Source of the DNA: Nitrososphaerota archaeon
Lineage (GTDB): Archaea; Thermoproteota; Nitrososphaeria; Nitrososphaerales; Gagatemarchaeaceae
Length of the DNA: 64,000 nt
Reading direction: 5' to 3'
NCBI GenBank assembly: GCA_016200045.1
Contig: JACQFN010000018.1
Coordinates: forward strand, 1-64,000
The position numbers and the translations under genes were made by a program. The notes beneath the pieces were generated by a model. That model searched no databases. It saw only the letters and a list, made by a program, of their open reading frames with translations, and was not told where the DNA came from. The number at the start of each line of letters is the position of its first letter. Position 1 is the first letter of the stretch. Below, piece after piece: positions 16,987 to 25,746 of the stretch.

Positions 16987-19666
16987 TCTCGGCCCTGCTA
17001 CGGATGTAGAAGGCCGCAGCCAGAAGGACGACGAACACGATAGCTGTGGGAATCAGGTATCTCGTGGTCACGTTCTCCCCGATTACTATGCCTCCGGTAT
17101 CCACGGTCCCATCGACGACCGTCCCGCTATAGGAGAAGGAGAGTTTGGCGGAATCGAACGGTATCCCTATCCCGGAGCCTGACGCTCCCGACGCTGATGC
17201 GACAAAGGTCCCGCGAGGCTGGATCGAGTCCGTGTGCACGAGAAGAGTCCCGGACGAGGCGCTCGAGTTCTGGAACTGGGAAAGAGAGAGGCCCGACGGT
17301 ATCGGAAGCGTTAGCGTCACGTCGGATATCGTCACGTTGGACGGGTTTGTGACCGTAACGATCAGGTTGAACGATGCTCCCTCAGTTGGGCTTACCGGAG
17401 ACGAAGTTATCTTCGCGGACGCCGGGGTGAAGATTGTAACGTCTGGCCCGTTCCATTCCTCCACGAAGTTGTTCCCCCCGAAGAAGAACGAGGCTATGAC
17501 CGGGGAGGACTGCGAGGTCCCGTACTCTTCCAGCGCCTTGACGGTGTAGACGAAGGAGACGTCTTCCCCGGTCTTCACTTCCGTCTTCGACCCGCTCAGA
17601 GTACCTGTCCCCGAGAGCCTGTCGAATGCGTCGACCGAGGTAGTCACCGACGAATTGTGCAAAGGCGATGGGCCGAAGTTCTTCGCCGTGACATTGACCT
17701 GCGCGCTCATCCCCGGGAACAACCCATTCGGGGAGAAGCTCTTCGAAAGGACAACTCCGGACGGGGCGGCGACCGCGTTGGACGATCCCGTCAGGTTGAA
17801 CTTGGATGACGACCAATGGCTGGAGAGCGGAGCGATGATGTAGTTCCTCGGATTGGTCGGATTGAACTTCATGTATGTGGTCTCGGCCTTCGCCGCGCCT
17901 AACGAGGCGTACCGGAGCGAGACGGAGCCGCCCGAGCAGGAGATGCCGGTGCCTGAGCTGTTGCCGCATGGGAGTCCCTCCGGGAGATGTCCGACGGCTA
18001 GGAACGACGTACCGTTTACCGTCCCCTCGTTAACCACGGTGAAGGCGAGGGTCAGGTTGGTTCCCGCCCCGTTCTGGAGTGGTGACACGAGGGCGGCGAC
18101 CGTGGTAGTGAGGAACGCCAACCTCATCGAGGAATGCGAGAAGACCAGCGGGAAGTAGTTGGTAGTGGCGTTCATGGAGACCCCGGCAAGGGTCTTGTAG
18201 GTCACGAAGTAGTCCTTCGTGCCGTTCACGACATTCATCCCTGGCGAGGTCTCCGAGATGTCGAAGGATGAGTTCCCACCTGGGATGATCCCACTGACGG
18301 AGTGGCCGTTCGCCTCAATAGAAAGCGCGGTCTGGGTCCCCACGTTCTTTACCGTGAACTTCAACGTCTGCGTTCCTCCGACCGGTGTCCCGTAACCCCT
18401 GCCGGAAGTAACGTAGGTAAGGATGAGCGGACCGGGGACTCCCAGAGAGATTTGCAGCGGGTTCAGGATTGCGTGCCCGTGGAAGGTGTCGACCCCGACC
18501 ACATACCGGTACCGCACGATTGCGGGAGGAATGGTCATGTACTCAGATGCGTTCCCGGTGTATTGTAGGACGTATGTGGGGGACGTCGAGTCGCCGCCCT
18601 CGAGGTCCTGGACCGAGACCGAAGAGTTGCCGCCTACCAAGCTGAATCCCTTGCCCTGCCACCAGTTGTCATCCAGGGTGATGTCGGTGAGCGGCGAGGA
18701 GCCCGACGGGTTTGTGAGCGAAATGGAAATGGAGACGTTCTGACCGTTTGTAACGTACCCGGTGTCGACCACCCTGTGGGCCAGAAGCTGGGGCGGAGTC
18801 GAAACCGCCGTAATGTTCAGGCTGGGGACTTTGTGTCCTGGAGGAAGCGAAAGGGAGTAGCTTGCGGAGAATGGGGAGGTAGATATGGCGATGGTCGCGG
18901 CGTCTGTGGAATTGATGATTGAGTCAAGGAACTTCAGGTGAACGGTGGAAGAAGTGCTCATGGTGGAGCTTCCGATGGAAGAGTTCGAGCTCCCGAAGAG
19001 CGCTGCAATGTCCACCGCGTTGTTCGAGTTCAGGCCCTTATTGGAGATCGACCCCAGAGCCATGGACCGTGAGAACCCGGACAGTGTCCTCTGACCGCCG
19101 ACGACCACCATCGGCGACAACAGTTTCAGGAAGCTGGTGGCGGATAACGAGGAGGCGAACCCCTTCGCTGACGACGGAAGCATTGTAAGCAACGTCTTAG
19201 GGACTACGGAGTTGAACGTAAGCGGGCTGTAGAACTCGAACACACCCGACCCGTTGGAGAATGATTTCAGGGAAGTCAGAAGGTAGGCATCCAGAGCAGT
19301 GGCTGCTGAAGCCGCGTCCCCGTAGGAGTTCGCACCTACCGTGAGGAACAGGCCCTCCGACGGGACGAAGGGAACGGGGACCAGGTCATAACCGTTCTCG
19401 CCGAACACCTGGAAGTCCGAAACCCAGGAGTCGGTCTTGATCGCGGTTACGTTGTAGAAGGTCACCCCGGGGATCGCCTCGAGGGCCGACAGGTGGCTGG
19501 AAGCGTTGATTCCTCCGAACGAAAGCCACCAGAGGGCGTTTGTCCCGGCGAAGTACGCGTCGAAGTGCTCTGAATAGGTGCCTGCAGCGGTGGCCTCACG
19601 CATAGGCACGGTAGCGAACAGCATCGTAGCGAGAATAAGAATTGCTAGAAGCTTGACGTGCTTCAA
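16961..19666 (-). CDS. Large secreted surface protein with C-terminal membrane anchor
   Basis: A 901-residue protein with an N-terminal signal peptide (KLLAILILATMLFATVPM), an extracellular region rich in Ser, Thr, Asn and Gly, and a C-terminal anchor (YLIPTAIVFVVLLAAAFYIR). The middle and C-terminal parts hold several CARDB/DUF11-like beta-sandwich repeats, recognisable by FTVKNVGTQT, FTVVNEGTVNG, VNVTAKNFGPSP and VTVTNPSNVTISDV. Many N-x-S/T sequons suggest N-glycosylation. The N-terminal 270 residues form a separate unrecognised domain. It is probably a cell-envelope structural or adhesion protein. TTG start 19666 lies about 30 bases after a TATA-like TTTTATAGAC in the gap downstream of radA, so it has its own promoter. 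Confidence 0.75.
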   Translation of the reverse strand: MKHVKLLAILILATMLFATVPMREATAAGTYSEHFDAYFAGTNALWWLSFGGINASSHLSALEAIPGVTFYNVTAIKTDSWVSDFQVFGENGYDLVPVPFVPSEGLFLTVGANSYGDAASAATALDAYLLTSLKSFSNGSGVFEFYSPLTFNSVVPKTLLTMLPSSAKGFASSLSATSFLKLLSPMVVVGGQRTLSGFSRSMALGSISNKGLNSNNAVDIAALFGSSNSSIGSSTMSTSSTVHLKFLDSIINSTDAATIAISTSPFSASYSLSLPPGHKVPSLNITAVSTPPQLLAHRVVDTGYVTNGQNVSISISLTNPSGSSPLTDITLDDNWWQGKGFSLVGGNSSVSVQDLEGGDSTSPTYVLQYTGNASEYMTIPPAIVRYRYVVGVDTFHGHAILNPLQISLGVPGPLILTYVTSGRGYGTPVGGTQTLKFTVKNVGTQTALSIEANGHSVSGIIPGGNSSFDISETSPGMNVVNGTKDYFVTYKTLAGVSMNATTNYFPLVFSHSSMRLAFLTTTVAALVSPLQNGAGTNLTLAFTVVNEGTVNGTSFLAVGHLPEGLPCGNSSGTGISCSGGSVSLRYASLGAAKAETTYMKFNPTNPRNYIIAPLSSHWSSSKFNLTGSSNAVAAPSGVVLSKSFSPNGLFPGMSAQVNVTAKNFGPSPLHNSSVTTSVDAFDRLSGTGTLSGSKTEVKTGEDVSFVYTVKALEEYGTSQSSPVIASFFFGGNNFVEEWNGPDVTIFTPASAKITSSPVSPTEGASFNLIVTVTNPSNVTISDVTLTLPIPSGLSLSQFQNSSASSGTLLVHTDSIQPRGTFVASASGASGSGIGIPFDSAKLSFSYSGTVVDGTVDTGGIVIGENVTTRYLIPTAIVFVVLLAAAFYIRSRAETTSPAVQS

Positions 19667-19718
19667 GTGAGTCTCGGAAGGCCGCCCCCGATGTCTATAA
19701 AACCGTTGGTTCCTTCAA

Positions 19719-22208
19719 CTACTTCTTGCGCGTGGTTTCCTCTGCGGGATCGTCGACCCCCTTGTCGTTCAAGATGAACACTGCGTCCCTCTCCGGGTGA
19801 TACGGGCTGTCAACCATTCTTGCGACCCGGTTCTTCCCTGCCTTACGAAGGTAGATCCGATAGGTGCTGGTGTGGGCGACCACGTGCCCGCCGGTCGGTC
19901 TCGAGGGGTCCCCGAAGAAGGTGTCTGGTGCCGATTGGACCTGGTTCGTTACTACGACGGCCACGTTATACACCTCCGCGATTCTGAGGAGCTGGTGCAT
20001 GAACTTGTTAAGCCTCTGCTGTCTTTCGGCCAGTGTCCCCCTGCCCAGGAACTCGGCCCTGTAGTGTGCCACCGCGCTGTCAAGGACGACGAGCTTCAGC
20101 TTGTTGGGCTCGATCACCCTCCCCAGGTCTTTCACGATTAGCTCCTGGTGGGCGCTGTTGTATGCGCGTGCTACTGTGATCTTTGAGAGGACCTTGTTTG
20201 AATCCATCCCCCTGGCTTCAGCTATCTCTGCTATCCTCTCGGGTCTGAACGTTCCTTCGGTGTCGATGTACACTGCCCCGGCGTCGAGTCCGCCCTCCTC
20301 TCTCGGCAGTTGGGCCATGACGCAGAGCGTATGGCAGATTTGCGAATTGTGCATGATGGTCGGCAGATTGCCTCCAACGAAGGCGTGTTTGCTGGGGACT
20401 GAGAAGTCGTAAACGTAGCCGTCAAACCTTCCCGCCTTCACATCGGTGACAGTGTCCCAGTCGAACTTCGAAGCCTCGCTTACCGTGGTGACGGCGGACT
20501 TCAGGAGTGATATCTTGTTGGAGATCTCCTTGATCAGAGCTTGCCGGACTTCGGTGGCTCGTCTGGCCGGCACTCCTCTCCTGAGATAATTGTTGACTCC
20601 GGGCTTCGAGAGGCCGAGAGCCGGGCCAACTCTGTTGAAGGGAAAGGCGAGCGACAAGGCAAGACTGTGGAATGCGCCCGCCTCATCGATTGGGCATTCC
20701 CTTGCCGCCGAGAGATTTGCCTCAAGTCGGGTGACCTGTTCCTCGAGGAATGCCCGGGCCCTTTCCAGGACGGGCTCAGACAGCCCCTTGTCGCTGTAGG
20801 AGCTCCTTGTGAACACTTCGTAGAGGGTTCCGCCAGCATCGATTGGCCCGACCCTCCTAGTATGCCAACGGCTGCTCGTGACTCCTGTGGAATAGATCTT
20901 TCGCAAATACCTACCGAGCGGGACCCCAAACCTAGTGTTTCGGACCCGCGCCGGGGCCTCCTTAGTCACGAGTGGGAGTGTCGCCAGCTTTAGTCTGTCC
21001 TTTCCGCTCACTCGGAGCCGGTAATGGTCGCCTGTCACCACTTTCTTAATCGAGAACGAGGAGCCCATGCCAAGTCGGACGAGCAGATACGCGACGTCTT
21101 CGATGAGCCTCCTGCTGTTCGACGAGACTTCAAGACCGTGCGCCCCGACCCATCCATCGCCCTCGACATATCCCGCGATGAACTGCCTGACAATTTCCTC
21201 GCTGCCGTTGAGGATTTCGTCGGGGACGAACTTCGTGTACGAATTCGAACCGACGAGTCCCTTCAGGACTTCCTTGACCGGGGTGCGCAGGAGCACGACA
21301 TAGGCTGAGCCTTTCATCCTGATCGAAGGCCTGAAACCGTACCGCCTTTCGAGGTACGCGGTGAGCCAGTCGACCAATGCCTTGTCTGAGTTCGTTATTG
21401 AGAGAGGGTTTGACGTGCCTTCTGCCACAAAGAAGCCGATGAAGAAGGCGTCATCTGGGCGGATAGCGTCATGAGCGGTGATTGAGATTCCCTTCGGGAC
21501 CGCGATTGACTGACCAGCGGTCAGTGATGCGGCGTTGACCCATTCGATCCCGTTCGCTGTGATAGTCAGAAACTTGTGCATCCCCGCAGCGTCAATCGCT
21601 CTGCCTCTCTCGGTTCTGATTTCGAAGATTGTGTTTGTCCTTTCCCGGTAAACGTAATCTGCGAGTGTGGGCGTTCCATCATAGCCAATGACCTTGACCG
21701 TGGAGACCGGGACCACGAAGCCTTCCCCGAATGGAGTCTCACCGTTCATTCCTCTGTACTTCTCATAGACCTCGTCGATCCTTTGCAGATGGAACGCTTC
21801 ATCGTTCGTGTAAGCAACTTTCGTGTCGCCGCTCACACACTTTCCGCTCCCGAATTCGCCGTAAAATTCCGTCATCGCCCAGGACTCGATCCCTCCTCCC
21901 AGCAGGTCGTCGAGGTTCTTCGACCCGGTTGAGACTCTGTCGATCGCCTTCCTCTTCACCAACAGATCGGCCGCGTTGATGAAGTCGGGCTCCAGCCTGT
22001 TGAGTTCGACGAGTTTCTTTCTCGCCTTGTTGTTCAGCTCCACAGCCTTTGATACGTCGATGTCCACTGCGTCGGCGATATCCATGGGACCGGCGGTGGC
22101 CAGGTCGAGTATCGTGTAGATCCCTGCATCGTGAAGTTTCTGTTTGGTTGCCGGCCCGACCCCGGGAAGGGTGTCGAGTTCGAGCTCAGCGTCAGTTTCA
22201 GGCAACAA
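19719..22208 (-). CDS. radA: RadA recombinase precursor containing an intein
   Basis: An 829-residue precursor. Residues 1-123 are the RadA N-terminus: a helix-hairpin-helix (LDTLPGVGPATKQKL), then the Walker A start GEFGSGK. Residues 124-621 are an intein. Residues 622-829 continue the recombinase with SQICHTL, FIDTEGTF-like YIDTEGTFRPERI, VVLDSAVAHYRAEF, TNQVQSAPD and the PTGGHVVAHTSTYRIYLRK region. Splicing restores GEFGSGKSQ and a mature protein of 331 residues, the normal RadA size. RadA forms the nucleoprotein filament for homologous strand exchange. Start TTG, with TATA-like GCTTAATTAG about 25 bases upstream. Without splicing the ATP-binding loop is split, so activity depends on the intein. 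Confidence 0.96.
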   Translation of the reverse strand: MLPETDAELELDTLPGVGPATKQKLHDAGIYTILDLATAGPMDIADAVDIDVSKAVELNNKARKKLVELNRLEPDFINAADLLVKRKAIDRVSTGSKNLDDLLGGGIESWAMTEFYGEFGSGKCVSGDTKVAYTNDEAFHLQRIDEVYEKYRGMNGETPFGEGFVVPVSTVKVIGYDGTPTLADYVYRERTNTIFEIRTERGRAIDAAGMHKFLTITANGIEWVNAASLTAGQSIAVPKGISITAHDAIRPDDAFFIGFFVAEGTSNPLSITNSDKALVDWLTAYLERRYGFRPSIRMKGSAYVVLLRTPVKEVLKGLVGSNSYTKFVPDEILNGSEEIVRQFIAGYVEGDGWVGAHGLEVSSNSRRLIEDVAYLLVRLGMGSSFSIKKVVTGDHYRLRVSGKDRLKLATLPLVTKEAPARVRNTRFGVPLGRYLRKIYSTGVTSSRWHTRRVGPIDAGGTLYEVFTRSSYSDKGLSEPVLERARAFLEEQVTRLEANLSAARECPIDEAGAFHSLALSLAFPFNRVGPALGLSKPGVNNYLRRGVPARRATEVRQALIKEISNKISLLKSAVTTVSEASKFDWDTVTDVKAGRFDGYVYDFSVPSKHAFVGGNLPTIMHNSQICHTLCVMAQLPREEGGLDAGAVYIDTEGTFRPERIAEIAEARGMDSNKVLSKITVARAYNSAHQELIVKDLGRVIEPNKLKLVVLDSAVAHYRAEFLGRGTLAERQQRLNKFMHQLLRIAEVYNVAVVVTNQVQSAPDTFFGDPSRPTGGHVVAHTSTYRIYLRKAGKNRVARMVDSPYHPERDAVFILNDKGVDDPAEETTRKK
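20346..21839 (-). mobile_element. RadA intein with LAGLIDADG homing endonuclease
   Basis: A 498-residue intein inserted between Lys and Ser of the RadA P-loop. It begins with Cys (CVSGDTKVAY, block A), has a block B-like GMHKFLTI and ends in VYDFSVPSKHAFVGGN...MHN followed by Ser+1, so all splicing residues (C1, penultimate His, terminal Asn, Ser+1) are present. The endonuclease has two LAGLIDADG motifs, FIGFFVAEG (intein residues 133-141, Glu in place of Asp) and FIAGYVEGDG (220-229). A helix-turn-helix-like stretch (VGPALGLSKPGVNNYLRRG) lies between the endonuclease and the C-terminal splicing part. It looks active for splicing and possibly for homing. Confidence 0.95.
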
Positions 22209-22242
22209 TTTCGACCGACCCTTTCCCCTAATTAAGCCTGCA

Positions 22243-23547
22243 CTAGGGAGAGATGCGCGAAACTGTTCTAGGAAAAAGACTCGCAGACCTGATGTGCTTT
22301 AGACCTGCGATCCAGCGGGTCGTTCGCTCGACCCCGATGCCGAACCCGGCGTGCGGGGGCATTCCGTACTTCCTGAGCTCAAGATACCAAGAGAAAGCCG
22401 AGGAAGGGAGGTCCTGCGACTCGATCCTCTTCATCAGGTCTGCCTGGTCGTGGATCCTCTGTCCCCCGGTGGCAAGCTCTCCGACCCCCTCCGGGGCGAT
22501 TAGGTCGGCCGAACGCGTGACCTTCGGCCGGTCTGGGTAGGTCATGTGGTAGAACGCCCTCGCAGAGAGGGGGTAGTCGGTGATGAAGAAGGGGCTCTCT
22601 TGGCTGAGGCTAATCGCGCGCTCCGCCTCGGCCCCGATGTCGTCTCCCCACTCGAAACCGAACCCCTTCTTCTCGGCAATCTCCCTCGCTTCATCATAGG
22701 TCACCCGTGGAAGCGGCAGAGAGAACTCCTTGAGCGTCCTCCCTAGGGTCCTGAGCTCCGCCTGGCGCCTCTCGAGGACCCTGCGGGTCATCGAGCTGAG
22801 GAGCCCCTCCATCACCGCCAGGTTGTCTTCCTGGTCTGCGAAAGCCTGCTCCGCCTCGATCATCCAGAATTCGGTGAGATGCTTGTTCGTCTTGGACTTC
22901 TCTGCCCTGAAGGCAGGCTGGTAGATCCAGACCTTCTGCAAGGCGGCAAGAGAGGCCTCTTCGTAGAACTGGGCACTCTGGCTGAGGTAGGCTTCCTTTC
23001 CGAAGTACTCGACCGGGAAGAGGGTCGAGCCCCCTTCTACGGCCGCCTGGACGAAGGTCGGTGCGCTGATGAGCGAGAATCCGTTGTCCCTGAAGAAGTC
23101 GAAGGCCGCCCCGATTACCTCTGCCCTCACCTTCATCGCCGCTATCGCCTTCGGGCCCCTTATGCTGAGGTGGCGCTTATCGAACAGGAATGAACGGGAC
23201 TTCACGGCCGTCTTGGTTATCGGCCACGGCTCTGCCCTTGAAACTACCTCGAACTCGACGGAGGAGACCTCCTTTCCGCCTGGTGCCCTCCTGTCGTCCT
23301 TCACCGTCCCCCTTACCACAACCGCCGATTCCATCGTAACTGACTTCGCCTCCTCGAAGGAAGCTGGCTCCGTCAACCCTTTCTTGGCGGAGATTTGTAT
23401 GAACCCGGTGCCGTCCCTGAGCAAGACGAAGATGAGTCCTCCGACCGTGTGCTTTCGGGCCGCCCAGCCTCTGAGCTCGACGTCTGAATCGGAGTCTCCA
23501 GAGAGGACTCTGGCCGCCGTCGAGCGTTTGAAGTCCCTCCCGGTCAT
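22243..23547 (-). CDS. asnS: Asparaginyl-tRNA synthetase (class II, AspRS/AsnRS family)
   Basis: A 434-residue class IIb synthetase with N-terminal OB anticodon-binding domain (VELRGWAARKHTVGGLIFVLLRD) and catalytic domain. AsnRS-like features: SQFYEE-type motif SQSAQFYEEA, FRAEKSKTNKHLTEFWMIEAE (AspRS usually has FRAE-H-T-RHL-E instead), and the motif 3 end GFGIGVERTTRWIAGLKHIR followed by FPRTVSRISP, close to the FPRTPNRIYP of AsnRS. It charges tRNA-Asn. A non-discriminating AspRS is the main alternative. ATG start; an RNA polymerase-proximal TTCTTAGGC lies about 26 bases upstream. It sits 35 bases before radA on the same strand. Confidence 0.82.
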   Translation of the reverse strand: MTGRDFKRSTAARVLSGDSDSDVELRGWAARKHTVGGLIFVLLRDGTGFIQISAKKGLTEPASFEEAKSVTMESAVVVRGTVKDDRRAPGGKEVSSVEFEVVSRAEPWPITKTAVKSRSFLFDKRHLSIRGPKAIAAMKVRAEVIGAAFDFFRDNGFSLISAPTFVQAAVEGGSTLFPVEYFGKEAYLSQSAQFYEEASLAALQKVWIYQPAFRAEKSKTNKHLTEFWMIEAEQAFADQEDNLAVMEGLLSSMTRRVLERRQAELRTLGRTLKEFSLPLPRVTYDEAREIAEKKGFGFEWGDDIGAEAERAISLSQESPFFITDYPLSARAFYHMTYPDRPKVTRSADLIAPEGVGELATGGQRIHDQADLMKRIESQDLPSSAFSWYLELRKYGMPPHAGFGIGVERTTRWIAGLKHIRSASLFPRTVSRISP

Positions 23548-23590
23548 GCAGCGAGGTAGAAGTTCTGGTGCCTAAGAACGATGCGGTCTG

Positions 23591-23605
23591 CTTTAACGGT
23601 TAAAG
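23591..23605. repeat. Perfect 7-bp inverted repeat between divergent genes
   Basis: CTTTAACGGTTAAAG has seven-base arms around a single G. It lies between asnS (minus) and the ThiI-like gene (plus). Its right arm is about 20-25 bases before the TTG at 23622, so it may be a TATA element and/or an operator. Confidence 0.4.
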
Positions 23606-23621
23606 GAGCCTTTCCACTCCT

Positions 23622-24596
23622 TTGACTCGGTTGACTGAAGCGACGATGGTGAAGTGGACAGGGGCCGGGAGGATCGCGGACCTCCGAAGGTCGGTCAGGA
23701 GGACCCTCGCGGCCCACGGCGCGGTTGGAAGCGTCGAAGAAGGGAGCTCGTGGCTCCTGGTCCGCGGTAGGGACCCTGTCCGGTTCGCCCATGTTCTTCA
23801 GAACCAGCCGGGGGTCGAATGGATCGCGGTCGGAGTTTCTGCCTCCTCGGCCGGCGGGCTGAAAGAAGCCGCCGGCGTCCTTGCAAGAAAGTACCTCGGA
23901 CGGCGCAAGAGGTTCTCGGTCGTCGCGCAGGTGGACGACGGTTCGTCTCTTCCTTCCGACCTCTCCGCCGCGTTGGGTTTCGCCGTCCTGGACGCCGTCC
24001 ACGGCGTGAGGATAGACGAGGCAGCTCCCGATGTCGTCTTCCGAGCGATTCAGGACAGAAAGTACGGAGCGGTGGGGGTCCAGATGCGCGTGGGGGAGGG
24101 CGGGATTCCGACCGGGGGTTCCAAGGCGTGGTGTCTGGTTTCGGGGGGGATGCACAGCTCTGTCGTCGCGTGGAAGGCGCTGCTGATGGGATACCGTCTC
24201 GAGATGGTCCATGCGAAGGTCGACGATGAAAGCGTAAGGGCGGTGGCAAGGCTGTATGCCGAGCTCTCGAACCGGGCCGACCCAACGGCACTGCACCTCA
24301 CCGTGCTCAAGGGCGGGGACAGGTTGGGCAGCCTTGCAAGAAACTCCGCGAAAAAACGGCCGGTCTTCGGAGGTTTCCACCTAGGAGGAGGCGAGGTTCC
24401 CTCCCTTCTCGAGAGGGTCGAGCGACCGCTCTATCTCCTCACCGAGGAGGAGTTCAGAGGGACGTTCTCCGCGCTCTCGTTCAAGGATGACGCGAGGGCC
24501 GGCCAGTGGGAATCAGGGAGGGGAGCCCGGGCAGGCCGACTCGCGTTTGGGGGCAAGAGGGCTGACACAAGTCAGGTCATTGACGGGCTCAGATGA
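23622..24596 (+). CDS. Degenerate ThiI-like (THUMP/PP-loop) paralogue
   Basis: A 324-residue protein resembling tRNA 4-thiouridine synthetase ThiI. Residues 40-150 follow a THUMP-like layout (SSWLLVRGRDPVRFAHVLQN, VLARKYLGRRKRFSVVAQVDD, AVGVQMRVGEGGIP), and CLVSGGMHSSVVAWKALLMGY aligns with the PP-loop. The adenylation motif SGGxDS is altered to SGGMHSS (174-180): the Asp is His. The C-terminal part is shorter than ThiI and lacks the cysteine-containing motif seen in the intact ThiI at 28862. It may bind tRNA without thiolating it, or use a different chemistry. Start TTG; last 8 bases overlap the convergent glycosyltransferase gene. Confidence 0.65.
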   Translation: MTRLTEATMVKWTGAGRIADLRRSVRRTLAAHGAVGSVEEGSSWLLVRGRDPVRFAHVLQNQPGVEWIAVGVSASSAGGLKEAAGVLARKYLGRRKRFSVVAQVDDGSSLPSDLSAALGFAVLDAVHGVRIDEAAPDVVFRAIQDRKYGAVGVQMRVGEGGIPTGGSKAWCLVSGGMHSSVVAWKALLMGYRLEMVHAKVDDESVRAVARLYAELSNRADPTALHLTVLKGGDRLGSLARNSAKKRPVFGGFHLGGGEVPSLLERVERPLYLLTEEEFRGTFSALSFKDDARAGQWESGRGARAGRLAFGGKRADTSQVIDGLR

Positions 24597-25743
24597 CCGC
24601 GCCTTCTAGTTCTCTCAGGATCTCCTTCTTGGCATCGAAGCTCGAAGCGAAGTGGGCCAGCTTGTTCACCATCACTCTTGACCTTCCGCCAAGAAGTTCC
24701 TCAAACGAAGCCTCCACCGCCTCCGGCGTGAGAGCGTCCTGCTCGAGTCTCTTCGAAATCCCGAGCCGTTCGGCCTTCTCCGCGTTCCCTTCCTGTTCCG
24801 GCTGGTTCGGGATGGGGACGAGAAGGGAGGGCTTCCTGGCCATGATCGCCTGGCAGATGGTGCCGTGCCCCGCCCTGGAGACGACGATGTCCGCCGCGCC
24901 GAAGTAGAACTCCGGAATCGCGCACCAACCGTAGAACCACCCTCCCGCAAACCTGGATGCTTCGTGTCCAGAGGATGGCGACCCGCCGGTCACCACGATC
25001 GCGTACCGCCGGGCAAGGGATCGGCTGAATTCCAGGGCCCTCTTCACCATCGCGCTCCTTGTCCCGGGAGGACCAGAAACCTGCCAGAACACCTTTGGGC
25101 GCTTGTCCGACGCGAACTCGACCGCGGCAAGGTCAGGTTCGGCCCGGCCGGATACTCCGAGGAAGCCCACGTATTTTGTCTTGGCGACGTTGCTCCCCCA
25201 AAGGTTTCTTTCGCTGATGGTGTAGGGTGGGGGTAGGTCGGGGAGGAACACCTCTCGGCTCAGCTCCCAGAGCCTCCCCATCGCGGTCGAGGTCCCGAAT
25301 GACAGGAGCCTCATGGCCGGACCATCGCCATCCCCGCTCCCGCCCAGGTTGAGCTGGTTGAGGACTGTAAAGGCAGGCACCCTGACGAGCCTTGAAGCCA
25401 GCAGGGTGGGGAGGGCCGAGTCGCTTAGGACAACCGACGGGCCGAAGCGGATGATGTTCGAACTCTCGAGCGCAACCTGACGATAGGTCCGAGATATCAG
25501 GGCGGGAGTCGATGCGAGCGTCTGCTTGACTGAGAACCCGCCGCTATCCGTGTACTTGACGTCGGCAAGAGGGAGGAGGTTGCACTTGTACCCGGACCGC
25601 CCTATCAGCCCTGCGACCTCCCCGGAACTGGAGAACTCCACCACGTCTCCCCTTTTGGTGAGCTCTGAAGCGACCTCGAGCATCCGGCTGGCATGGCCGA
25701 GGCCTGACCCGAAACAGCCGATGTACACTTTCAGTCCCAACAC
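24589..25743 (-). CDS. Glycosyltransferase, GT28/MurG-like
   Basis: A 384-residue GT-B glycosyltransferase. The N-terminal GCFGSGLGHASRMLEVASEL and C-terminal VSRAGHGTICQAIMARKPSL with VPIPNQPEQEGNA are typical nucleotide-sugar and acceptor loops of the MurG/UDP-GlcNAc transferase-like family. The protein likely moves a hexose from a UDP-sugar to a lipid or glycan acceptor at the inner membrane face. Start GTG, 3 bases after the AMMECR1 gene stop, so they form an operon with Mut7-C and TyrRS upstream. The sugar cannot be told from sequence. Confidence 0.8.
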   Translation of the reverse strand: MLGLKVYIGCFGSGLGHASRMLEVASELTKRGDVVEFSSSGEVAGLIGRSGYKCNLLPLADVKYTDSGGFSVKQTLASTPALISRTYRQVALESSNIIRFGPSVVLSDSALPTLLASRLVRVPAFTVLNQLNLGGSGDGDGPAMRLLSFGTSTAMGRLWELSREVFLPDLPPPYTISERNLWGSNVAKTKYVGFLGVSGRAEPDLAAVEFASDKRPKVFWQVSGPPGTRSAMVKRALEFSRSLARRYAIVVTGGSPSSGHEASRFAGGWFYGWCAIPEFYFGAADIVVSRAGHGTICQAIMARKPSLLVPIPNQPEQEGNAEKAERLGISKRLEQDALTPEAVEASFEELLGGRSRVMVNKLAHFASSFDAKKEILRELEGAVI

Positions 25744-25746
25744 CGC

